Positions 52,201-58,359 of a DNA stretch of 64,000 bases are shown here, in pieces. Below the pieces are notes generated by a model that ran no database searches, had not been told where the DNA came from, and was given only the letters and a program-made list of their open reading frames with translations. Source of the DNA: Nitrospira japonica (GTDB taxonomy: Bacteria; Nitrospirota; Nitrospiria; Nitrospirales; Nitrospiraceae). Location of the stretch: positions 2,764,501 to 2,828,500 of the forward strand of contig NZ_LT828648.1 in the NCBI RefSeq assembly GCF_900169565.1, written 5' to 3'. A program made the position numbers and the translations under genes. How positions within the stretch are numbered: the first letter of the stretch is position 1; each line of letters begins with the position of its first letter.

Positions 52201-53108
52201 AATTGCCCTCCTCGAATGAGCACCGTACCTCCACCGTAGCCACTCACGTCGAGTGTAGATTGTTCAGACACCTGAATCGCACCGAGAGTAATGAAAGACT
52301 GACCATTGATGTTGGGGGCCTGGGACAATGTCTTCAATAGTAACTCTCCAGGTGAGGTTACACTGGCAAGATTAATCTGCCCTCCGTGCGCGGAGAGGTG
52401 AGCCGGTTGCGTTGTCGTTCCATCTTCCAGGGAACCGGCCTGGATCGTAATGTTTCCTCCGGCCAGAGAGATGCTTTGACCAGGAGCAACAGCTATTTGG
52501 CTTCCCTGAACTGTAATAGCCCCTGGAGTTGAGCCCAGAAATCCAAATGCCGCGACTGGGGCCGCACTCAGAAGCGCATCTGCTGCGGCATTTGGGGACG
52601 AATTGAATAATCTTCCATCGTTGAGACGAAGATAGTCCGCGGATGTGAAAGCTACCATTCCGCCGACGTTCACCGTGGCATTTGGTCCAAACAGGAAACC
52701 TGCTGGGTTGATCAAGAATAGATTGGCATTGCCAAATCCGCCTGATCCGTTTGTCTGAATCGTTCCGAAGATGTTCGAAATGTTTCCGCCGGTCACGCGT
52801 CCTAGAATATTGGTCGTGGGGAGGGCTGACTCGTTGAGGAAGTTGGCGATGTTGTTGTTCGGCACGCTGAAGTTGCCGAAACTGTGAAATAGATTCGTCC
52901 CTCCGCCTGGACGAGTGCCACCGGTGATGTTGTAAGCATTTCCATTCGGTGTGATGACTGTGTTCAAACCGGAAGAAGTGATAGGGGCTTGGCCATAAGA
53001 ATTAGATGGGGCGAAATTCAGACAGAGAACACAAACTCCCAGAGCACATGCGAAGCGTGCTTCCGACCAGTTATGGATCCCTTGCAGGAATAGATGGAGG
53101 TTTCTCAT
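49203..53108 (-). CDS. TpsA: haemagglutinin-like two-partner-secretion exoprotein
   Basis: A protein of 1301 aa with an extended signal region (about residues 1-41). The TPS domain includes 'GNFSVPNNNIANFLNESALP', 'ILGRVTGGNISNIFGTIQ' and the export motif 'NPAGFLFG' (residues 134-141). Beyond it are long beta-helix repeats of the form 'GNAGNI-V-A', 'GSGAAGNINLNAGSQLVM' and 'GGGTVLIRGGQFVLDNS', ending in 'QVTALLSQRCAAIARGEVSS' and 'GRDTLPTEPGGWLTSP', the tail seen in cyanobacterial haemagglutinin-type proteins. Its TpsB partner is at 46001. It is expected to be a surface filament or adhesin. The ATG at 53108 begins the signal; 53126 is also possible. Confidence 0.92.
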   Translation of the reverse strand: MRNLHLFLQGIHNWSEARFACALGVCVLCLNFAPSNSYGQAPITSSGLNTVITPNGNAYNITGGTRPGGGTNLFHSFGNFSVPNNNIANFLNESALPTTNILGRVTGGNISNIFGTIQTNGSGGFGNANLFLINPAGFLFGPNATVNVGGMVAFTSADYLRLNDGRLFNSSPNAAADALLSAAPVAAFGFLGSTPGAITVQGSQIAVAPGQSISLAGGNITIQAGSLEDGTTTQPAHLSAHGGQINLASVTSPGELLLKTLSQAPNINGQSFITLGAIQVSEQSTLDVSGYGGGTVLIRGGQFVLDNSVILANVTGPGPTINGTESIGHGVDIAMSQNVVIKNAAMIDTSVTGTASAGVTYGGITIMADHVEVGGILDLETGNIVPTILQSNVLPESAGGNSGDIRVNANSIIVTNLGFIDAETGGIGNSGSILLTSTGNLEVSSGSLVFAGTTTSNPPFGNAGSIVLTSTQGDVLLTNGPSISASSQSLSGAPDSGDAGNIVVNARNGNIVLTGSPDLGPATLFSSLGAGLHPGTGGLQLNARNLTIENSGIQIDNFTPFQPGNLTVNLTGTLKMSGADIFPSTLLTTTRRNARSADLTINAQDILLTDGSTVSTETFRNGDGGTLNISTNNLQIMNGAQIRSSTRFNPFPPPDAPLETPSGSGGAITIGGLASPAGSILIDGQGSGILTNTEGTGAGGHIAVFTNSLTLQNGGLLSATTSGTTPSATGGTVTVNANTVNLVSGGTINASSTGPGNAGNIMVRADSQIALFNNGSITSNTDVDGAGGTVSLIAPLIEMQGGSNIGTNTAGSGHAGSIELRASHVDLTESVLSARTQAEGHGGNIIIRGLAGPGSNASVVTLAQNSQLVTETSGDGVTIQGNAGNILVDAARLSLSGDSLLNSASRGSTGAAGNITVNATDSLTISGSGTQLTSASREFSFGDAGNIVITSPAVVIDNGGSISTSTGLEGKAGTITVNANNFQLLSGGHITSGSLLEFPDFPPTGAAGIVAVQGLASPAQSVLIDGAGSGIFTLTQGSGAGGDISISAQSVAVQNNGHISSSSTGSGAAGNINLNAGSQLVMTNGLLTTEATKSSGGTIKITTNPSGRVDLSNSTISASVLDGTGGGGSISIDPQFVILQNSQIRANADQGPGGNVLISITNGGLFLPDANSQVTARSGNPALDGTVTIQQPIAPAGGKIQPLGKAPIQVTALLSQRCAAIARGEVSSFIVAGRDTLPTEPGGWLTSPLVAMPVANGAVIEAGETGLSSRSDDSSFLSLRRLPSPWLLGMQTFDEDWFVGC

Positions 53109-53151
53109 GACACTACTCTTCACCATCAGGTCAGAGCCAAGGTTGAAGCGT

Positions 53152-53556
53152 CTACTGTGCGCTACCAGAGAAGGATGGGGCCATCACCATCGCATCATGT
53201 AATGTCTGAGAAGCGCGATCTGTCACATTAACCAAGAACGGCTCACGGTTCTCAAGCAGCTGTGACCAATGAGTTTCTTGCTGGCATCGCTGCTCAAGCA
53301 CGAGCTTTCGCCATCTTTCCGTCGTAATGTGGCTCACGTCGAGATTGGAACCAGACTCTCGCACTTGTCTCATGTTAAGCGTATCGGGTAACGAACAATA
53401 TGGGCAGCCTAGAGTCGTACCTCTGCACGTACAAAGTAGGGGTTTGCACGTTCCGCACATGCAACAACCTGCTATCGCTGGAGTTCCTGTCATAAAGAGG
53501 ACACCACCAGCGAACACAATCAGAATTATCGAAAAGTGAACAATGAAGTTTCGCAT
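53152..53556 (-). CDS. Exported Cys-rich small protein
   Basis: A protein of 134 aa with a signal peptide (about residues 1-29, 'TPAIAG'). A dense cysteine cluster follows immediately: 'CCMCGTCKPLLCTCRG' and then 'CPYC', eight cysteines in about 24 residues. The rest is helical and polar. The cluster could bind metal or form knotted disulfides; no family recognised. It lies 43 bp upstream of tpsA on the same strand and so is likely co-expressed with it. Confidence 0.72.
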   Translation of the reverse strand: MRNFIVHFSIILIVFAGGVLFMTGTPAIAGCCMCGTCKPLLCTCRGTTLGCPYCSLPDTLNMRQVRESGSNLDVSHITTERWRKLVLEQRCQQETHWSQLLENREPFLVNVTDRASQTLHDAMVMAPSFSGSAQ

Positions 53557-53602
53557 CCCGAACCTCCATGGCGATGTTCAATTGGATGCCATGAGCATCC
53601 CA

Positions 53603-53995
53603 TTATTTAGCTTCGTTCAATTTGTCTACTGCCAGTTTGCATTCTTGAGTCCTGCATAGTTTTAAGACTGGATCTCCTGGTGAAGCGATGAACATATAGC
53701 TGGAGCCTGGAACTAGATCTGTGAAAGTGGCTTGGTCTACTTCGAAAATATGGTGGTTAAATCGATAGTCCTTTAAATCATAGAAATTGAACAGACTTTT
53801 GGAGTCCTCTTCGATTACCGCCTTTGCTACCACACCGATGACTTGATTTCCTGCTTCCTTCTTATTAGCGACGGTTTCATAGTAGTAACAAGTTTCCCTT
53901 GTCGCTATTCCACCAGGATCAGGACAAACCGGTGGTGCACTGCAGGCACTTAACACTAACGATGTAATGACGAGCGAAGACCATCTCCATTTCAT
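53603..53995 (-). CDS. Small lipoprotein, unknown
   Basis: A protein of 130 aa with lipobox L-S-A-C at Cys18 and a mature part with further cysteines ('VCPDPGGIATRETCYYYET', 'LKLCRTQECKLAVDKL'). No known family. AAGGAGGGCAG precedes the ATG. It precedes the Cys-rich protein and tpsA in the same direction and lies downstream of the micro-protein at 54138. Confidence 0.72.
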   Translation of the reverse strand: MKWRWSSLVITSLVLSACSAPPVCPDPGGIATRETCYYYETVANKKEAGNQVIGVVAKAVIEEDSKSLFNFYDLKDYRFNHHIFEVDQATFTDLVPGSSYMFIASPGDPVLKLCRTQECKLAVDKLNEAK

Positions 53996-54137
53996 GACTG
54001 CCCTCCTTGAGCAACAGATGGGATGAGGCTACTCGGTGCTTCTTGTCAGATATGCGATGTTTCCATCGACATCTTGCTATTCCTTCTATTGCAGGAATCT
54101 CAATAACCCTTTCGTCTAGGGTCGATGGCCTCTCTAG

Positions 54138-54224
54138 CTAATCCTGCCAGATGATCCCGACGACGATATAGATCAGTCCTGCCATCAGCGCATTGGCCAG
54201 GAAGAAGATCATGCTGATATCCAT
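54138..54224 (-). CDS. 28-aa membrane micro-protein (copy 1)
   Basis: A 28-residue reading frame: MDISMIFF, then a hydrophobic core with 'NALMAGLIYIVV', ending I-I-W-Q-D and TAG. It is a single transmembrane helix with an acidic residue at each end. GGAGG lies 5 bp before the ATG. The protein at 55262 has the same length, and 15 of 28 positions are identical (including L-M-A-x-L-I-Y-I-V and W-Q-D). This similarity is strong evidence that both are real. A sigma-54 promoter lies 45 bp upstream. Function unknown. Confidence 0.75.
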   Translation of the reverse strand: MDISMIFFLANALMAGLIYIVVGIIWQD

Positions 54225-54269
54225 GGGAACCTCCGCTGCCGATTCGTTGCGCTGCTGCGATGGCGAAAT

Positions 54270-54285
54270 TGCAATGAGTAGGCCA
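54270..54285 (-). promoter_or_regulatory. Sigma-54 promoter C (probable)
   Basis: TGGCCTACTCATTGCA has the GG and GC elements 10 bp apart, with one mismatch to TGGCAC/T-N5-TTGCW. It lies 45 bp upstream of the micro-protein at 54224. Confidence 0.65.
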
Positions 54286-54409
54286 CTAGAGAACCTTGCT
54301 CAAAGCGAGAGTGTGAAACGTGGCTATTTGCTAATGCGAACAAGGAAATCCGCATTCTTCCCGCAGACAAAAATAGAGATGGGTGGATCTACTGTGATCA
54401 GGTCCTATG

Positions 54410-54446
54410 GGACCTAAAAGAATTCGTGCTGGATCAAAAGTGATTC
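54410..54446 (-). promoter_or_regulatory. Tandem enhancer-like motif C
   Basis: GGATCAAAAGTGATTC (54431-54446), preceded 21 bp earlier by the weaker GGACCTAAAAGAATTC. It lies 125 bp beyond promoter C. Apart from the promoter and this motif, the 54225-54567 spacer holds nothing I recognise. Confidence 0.68.
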
Positions 54447-54567
54447 AGAGGCGAGTCAGTCTGGAGCCTGATAGCCATATGCCTGAAGAGCCATAGCTCC
54501 TACCAGTAAGACATCTACCGAATCGCCTGTTTGGGCGGCGTACGTTTTCAGGAGACCGATAATGTAA

Positions 54568-54909
54568 TCAACGGTTAGGGCAGACAAAGGAGAGAGCCTC
54601 GGCGAATGCCCGATAGTCGCAGAAGTCGATAGGACCAGTATCTGAGGGGAGCGGTGTTCTGTGTAGGAGATATGTAATTAAGCGACGGTATTGCGTGTAC
54701 CAACGACAGGCAGTTGTATAGGCTGCTTCGACTGCCGGATCGGACTTCCAAGGTGAGAGATCGAGTTGATCATTGACGAGGATCTCCAGCCACAGGATCC
54801 GTCGTCTGCGTTCGGTTTTAATGGCTTCACCAATAGAATTTATGCCGAGATAGGCTGGCAATAAGCGAAGGGGTCTTCCGATAGGAGTAAATCGAGCCTC
54901 GTCACGCAT
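54568..54909 (-). CDS. Hypothetical protein (uncertain)
   Basis: A possible protein of 113 aa ('LLPAYLGINSIGEAIKTERR', 'ILWLEILVNDQLDLSPWKSD', 'ACRWYTQYRRLITYLLH'). Hydrophobic and charged residues alternate plausibly for helices, but there is no convincing ribosome site and no recognised family. It could be a decayed gene. It sits between the two micro-protein transcription units. Confidence 0.35.
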   Translation of the reverse strand: MRDEARFTPIGRPLRLLPAYLGINSIGEAIKTERRRRILWLEILVNDQLDLSPWKSDPAVEAAYTTACRWYTQYRRLITYLLHRTPLPSDTGPIDFCDYRAFAEALSFVCPNR

Positions 54910-55261
54910 GGCGTGAGTGTATCTCAGAGGCGAACTTACCGGAAAGAATGGTAGAGGGGAGGGGCGCGGATGGAAGGGGACAATGGCCTACTCAGAAGGG
55001 CGGTCGTCCTCAAAAGGAAGGCCGCGCTGCCAGTGATGGTGGAAGCGCGGCCTTTGTAGCGCAGAGGCGACCAGCTGACTCTGGAAGGGTCAGGACCAGA
55101 GCCTGCATGGGCGTCGATTGTCGCTTGGCAGTCGAACGTCCGATGGTCGGCTCTGCGCCGGTTGGACTCTCATCATCACGATAGGGGTTCGGGTATCCTC
55201 CTGCCATTCGATGGATCAGCTTTGTGACAAGACTCGTTCCACGCCATGCCTTCGCCCTTCG
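54910..55261. other. Gene-free spacer
   Basis: About 350 bp. Short open frames exist on both strands, but none has a ribosome site or natural composition. No RNA gene or clear promoter was seen. Confidence 0.55.
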
Positions 55262-55348
55262 CTAGTCCTGCCAGATCTTCGTGATCACGATGTAGATGAG
55301 GACGGCCATCAATGTATTGCTGAGGATGAGGATCACTGCGAAGTCCAT
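55262..55348 (-). CDS. 28-aa membrane micro-protein (copy 2)
   Basis: A 28-residue reading frame beginning MDFAVILI, with core 'NTLMAVLIYIVI', ending K-I-W-Q-D and TAG. It is the partner of the copy at 54138: same length, same ends, same helix. AAAGGA lies about 10 bp before the ATG. A sigma-54 promoter with a full consensus match lies 51 bp upstream. Protein function unknown; such helices often act as regulators or stabilisers of larger membrane complexes. Confidence 0.78.
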   Translation of the reverse strand: MDFAVILILSNTLMAVLIYIVITKIWQD

Positions 55349-55399
55349 GATGCGTTTCCTTTCGTCCTAGGTGTACGCGTGACCCTTGCCATCGGGAAA

Positions 55400-55415
55400 A
55401 GCAATTGACATGCCA
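55400..55415 (-). promoter_or_regulatory. Sigma-54 promoter D
   Basis: TGGCATGTCAATTGCT fits TGGCA(C/T)-N5-TTGCW fully and lies 51 bp before the micro-protein start at 55348. A degenerate version of the tandem motif (GAATCCCTTTGGTTTC, 55537-55552) lies 121 bp further upstream. The rest of the 55349-55787 spacer holds only the REP-like palindrome. Confidence 0.82.
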
Positions 55416-55691
55416 TTGGCTTCCTATCTTGGGCAGAAACGAGCTGATGAATGTGATCCCCGCACCTGCAGCGCACATTCGAAATCGGCATGGTATTTGA
55501 CCATCTGCCTCGTTGCCCTGAAGGACAACAAGCGCTGAATCCCTTTGGTTTCAGCAACGCATCGGAAGCAATTCAGCGGATGGAAATGAGTGATTCTGCC
55601 TACAAACTGTTCAGGATCTCATCTGGCGAATGTGCGCATCAAACAATACGGCGATAACCGAGTCGTCTGCGGAAAGAAGACCTCGCCTGGA

Positions 55692-55709
55692 TTCCCGCTT
55701 TCGCGGGAA
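55692..55709. repeat. REP-like palindrome
   Basis: TTCCCGC-TTTC-GCGGGAA, a perfect 7-bp stem with a 4-base loop. A near copy (ATTCCCGCGGAAGCGGAAAT) lies at 41696-41715. Palindromes of this type are widespread interspersed repeats in environmental bacteria. There is no T-run beside it. Confidence 0.6.
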
Positions 55710-55787
55710 ATAGCAAAAAAGTGATGCCCCTAGCGGGTCGCGTGTCCGGTGGAATGGTGCGGCTCGTTCCGTTACACTACGGCTCCG

Positions 55788-56366
55788 ATGGTAACTCTCC
55801 CATCCTCATGTGAGCCCGCTCTGTTGGAGCGGTTCCTCAAAGCGGAAGCCATGGCGCTCTGGTCCGTGCGCGCGGCACAGGTCAGAGACGTTCCACCCGG
55901 CGTGTTAGCGTTTTTGCGTCGGCACGAGGAAGAGGAGGCGGAACATCTCCGGGAATTCGAGGCCAGGCTCGGAGTGATCTCGCACACACGGGAGAAGCTT
56001 CCGCGCGTTCCAAGTCAATGGTGGGCGCTGGTGATCCATCTCTATGGGTATGAGACGCTCGGATTGGAATTTGCGAAGCTCCTGGTGCAGGTGCAGCCGG
56101 AGTTGCAGTCGATCCTCGACGATGAAACGGTGCATGTGGGATTTTTCGAGGATGAAGTCCGGAAGGTCTTGGCGCAAGAAGGGCGAGGCGCCACGGAGGC
56201 CAGAAAATCGGCGCAGGCCTGGTGGCGCCGGTTGCCGCCGACCGTCGATCGCTATCTCGAAGGCGAGCAGTTGGCTCCCTATCGCATTGACCTCAAACGG
56301 CTCATTTTGGATTCGATCGAAGAACGGTTTACGAACATCGGACTATTCAATGCAGTATTGAGATAA
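55788..56366 (+). CDS. Ferritin-like (diiron-type) protein
   Basis: A protein of 192 aa, all-helical, with two Glu/His-rich segments typical of ferritin-like diiron proteins: 'LRRHEEEEAEHLREFE' (E-x-x-H at about residue 46) and 'SILDDETVHVGFFEDEVRK'. A first glutamate in 'ERFLKAEAMALWSVRAA' fits the third ligand. Bundle geometry suggests COQ7/rubrerythrin-like or DUF455/MiaE-type relatives, but the exact subfamily is unclear. Start at ATG 55788; an upstream start at 55749 has no support. It precedes sixA by 10 bp and is probably co-transcribed with it. Confidence 0.7.
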   Translation: MVTLPSSCEPALLERFLKAEAMALWSVRAAQVRDVPPGVLAFLRRHEEEEAEHLREFEARLGVISHTREKLPRVPSQWWALVIHLYGYETLGLEFAKLLVQVQPELQSILDDETVHVGFFEDEVRKVLAQEGRGATEARKSAQAWWRRLPPTVDRYLEGEQLAPYRIDLKRLILDSIEERFTNIGLFNAVLR

Positions 56367-56376
56367 GGAGAGCGGC

Positions 56377-56913
56377 ATGCACTGTGTGTTGTTTCGCCAC
56401 GGCATTGCGGTCGATCGTGAGGATTGGGAAGGGGCGGAAGAGGATCGTCCGCTGACGGACCGTGGGGCGAAGCGGGTGGCTCAGGTGTCGGAAGGGCTCA
56501 AGTGGCTGGAGCTGCAGCCGACCCATGTATTCTCCAGCCCGCTGCTGCGGGCCATCGAAACGGCGAAGATTCTCCAGGAAGCTCATCGGGTCCGGTCTGT
56601 CGTCCAGATCGTCGACGAGTTGCTTCCGGACGCGTCTCCCGACCGTCTGCTCACCCGGTTGTCCGAGCTGCCGCCTGAATCCTGCGTGTTCTGTGTGGGC
56701 CATGAGCCCCATCTTGGTCTGGCGGCGTCGCTGATGCTGGCCGGCAAACCCGCGATGGGATTCCCGTTCAAAAAGGCCGGCGCCTGTCTTATCGAGATTG
56801 CGATGCCGCTCAAGCCAGGCCGGGGCCTCCTGCACTGGTGGATGGGGCCGAGTCAGCTGCGCGCACTAGGCAGAAAGAAGTTGAAAAGCGAAAAGCTGCC
56901 GCTCAAGGCTTAG
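56377..56913 (+). CDS. sixA: SixA-type phosphohistidine phosphatase
   Basis: A protein of 178 aa of the histidine-phosphatase superfamily. The catalytic motif R-H-G is at residues 7-9 ('LFRHGIAVDRED'), followed by 'PLTDRGAKRVAQVSEGLKWL', 'FSSPLLRAIETAKIL' and the second catalytic histidine in 'VFCVGHEPHLGLAASLM'. SixA enzymes remove phosphate from phosphohistidines of HPt domains or PTS proteins. AAGGAGAG precedes the ATG. Its last 4 bp overlap the end of the convergent thymidylate-kinase-like gene. Confidence 0.88.
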   Translation: MHCVLFRHGIAVDREDWEGAEEDRPLTDRGAKRVAQVSEGLKWLELQPTHVFSSPLLRAIETAKILQEAHRVRSVVQIVDELLPDASPDRLLTRLSELPPESCVFCVGHEPHLGLAASLMLAGKPAMGFPFKKAGACLIEIAMPLKPGRGLLHWWMGPSQLRALGRKKLKSEKLPLKA

Positions 56914-57659
56914 ACAGTAGGATTGGCGGCCCCTTCGACTACTGGAGGAGCGGTCATGGTGCGCGCCAGTCCTCCCTGCGTCAGGAGTTGCTGGATCTTG
57001 CTCCGTAGCTCATCCTGAATTTCTTCCGGAGACTTGCGGGCGTCCACTACTTCGAATTTGAATTCTTCGGCCATCTTGTCGAATTCTTCGATGAGGAGCG
57101 ACTGGTACTTCTTGAAGCTGTCGTAGAGATCGGCACCCAGCCTGAGATCCATGCCCGATTCCCAGTAGTTCATCGCCTTGGTTTCGATCACCCGCAGCAC
57201 CAGCGTTTCCACGTCGATACGGAGATAGCACACGAGATCCGGCACGAGGGCGAAACCAAAGACGTCGCGGATCCATTTGCGGTCGCTGCTGCGGACGAAG
57301 TCGCGCGCGAACGCCGTAAAGATGTAGCGGTCCGCAAGAACGATAAAGCCGGATCGGAGCGCCGGGATGATCTGGTGCTCCAGTCGGTCCGCGAAGTCGG
57401 TCGCGTAGAGCAGGCTCAACGACCAGCGGTCGATGATGTTCCCTTCCTTGGCGACTTCGATCGTCTTGGACATCAGATTCGATCTCGTCCACCCGGTGGT
57501 GATGACCCCGTACCCCTGCACTTCGAGCCACTCCTGCAGCATCTCGATGTGCGTGGAGCGGCCGACGCCGTCCGTGCCCTCGATGGCGATCAGCTTGCCT
57601 TTGAGGTCACTCGGATTTAGGTACGTCAAACCGTCGCCAAAATAGTGAGCGTCTCCCAT
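56910..57659 (-). CDS. Thymidylate-kinase-like protein with altered P-loop
   Basis: A protein of 249 aa with a P-loop NTPase fold like dTMP kinase: 'IAIEGTDGVGRSTHIEMLQE', 'LADRYIFTAFARDFVRSS' and 'YESGMDLRLG'-like 'YWESGMDLRLGADLYDSFKK'. The Walker A lysine is replaced by arginine (G-x-x-G-V-G-R-S-T), which should weaken or abolish ordinary kinase activity. It is a tandem paralogue of the gene at 57607, with which it overlaps by 53 bp. Both are longer than standard dTMP kinases (about 210 aa). Confidence 0.85.
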   Translation of the reverse strand: MGDAHYFGDGLTYLNPSDLKGKLIAIEGTDGVGRSTHIEMLQEWLEVQGYGVITTGWTRSNLMSKTIEVAKEGNIIDRWSLSLLYATDFADRLEHQIIPALRSGFIVLADRYIFTAFARDFVRSSDRKWIRDVFGFALVPDLVCYLRIDVETLVLRVIETKAMNYWESGMDLRLGADLYDSFKKYQSLLIEEFDKMAEEFKFEVVDARKSPEEIQDELRSKIQQLLTQGGLARTMTAPPVVEGAANPTV

Positions 57660-58359
57660 GGGTCCCCCGTCTCGGTTTGTAGTCTTTCAAGGCTTCGTCC
57701 ACCAGACTGCGCATGCCGTCCTGCTGGGCGGCGATGTCCTTTGTCGCGTCCATCGTGATGAGCTGGTATTCGTCCACGATCTTGTCGTACTGCGAGAGGA
57801 TCCGTGATTGGAAGATTCGGAAGCTCTCGGTCACGTCCTGGCTCAGGTTCATGTCCATGCCGGCCTCGTAGTACTTGAACTGGCCTCGGGTTCCGCCGAG
57901 CAGGCGTGAAATGGCGACCTCGATCGGGACTTTGAAATAGAAGGCCATGTCCGGCCGTATGGCGAAGCTGTAGAGCTTCCGGACCCATTCGGGGGAAACG
58001 CCGCGCACGACGTCGCGCGCGAACGCCGTGTACATATAGCGGTCGGCCAGGACCAGCATGCCGGCTTTGAGCGGCGGAAGGATTTCGTGGTAGAGGCGGC
58101 TCGCGAAATCGGTCGCGTGCAGCAGACTGAAGGTGGTTGGCGTGAGGCTTTTGTTTTTCTTCCCGCGTTTGGTCGTGTCCTTGACCAGTTCCGAGGAATT
58201 CCACTCGGTAAAAAAGACTTTGTGTCCTTTCGATTCGAGCCACTTGTGGAGCAGCAGCAGCTGCGTGCTCTTGCCGGATCCGTCAATCCCCTCGACGATG
58301 ATGAGTTTGCCGGGATAGGGATGGGGGGCGTTGGAAGGCGCGGGGGTCTGTTCGGTCAT
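57607..58359 (-). CDS. Thymidylate-kinase-like protein
   Basis: A protein of 250 aa with an intact P-loop (G-I-D-G-S-G-K-S-T), the DRY segment 'LADRYMYTAFARDVVRGV' and 'FKYYEAGMDMNLSQDVTESF'. It phosphorylates a nucleotide, most simply dTMP, but the tandem partner with the altered P-loop and the adjacent Ppx/GppA gene suggest a specialised role. Its ATG overlaps the ppx stop (4 bp). Lys/Asn-containing lid 'KRGKKNKSLTPTTFSLLHAT' differs from housekeeping Tmk. Confidence 0.88.
   Translation of the reverse strand: MTEQTPAPSNAPHPYPGKLIIVEGIDGSGKSTQLLLLHKWLESKGHKVFFTEWNSSELVKDTTKRGKKNKSLTPTTFSLLHATDFASRLYHEILPPLKAGMLVLADRYMYTAFARDVVRGVSPEWVRKLYSFAIRPDMAFYFKVPIEVAISRLLGGTRGQFKYYEAGMDMNLSQDVTESFRIFQSRILSQYDKIVDEYQLITMDATKDIAAQQDGMRSLVDEALKDYKPRRGTHGRRSLFWRRFDVPKSE

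Noticed and set aside
49203-53108. Repeated glycine-rich segments in tpsA considered as DNA-level tandem repeats or a CRISPR-like array
   Set aside because: The periodicity is at protein level (beta-helix rungs) and nucleotide repeats are too divergent.
54948-55207. Short frames on both strands in the spacer between the micro-protein units
   Set aside because: Arg/Gly/Pro-rich composition, no ribosome sites, no similarity to anything recognised.
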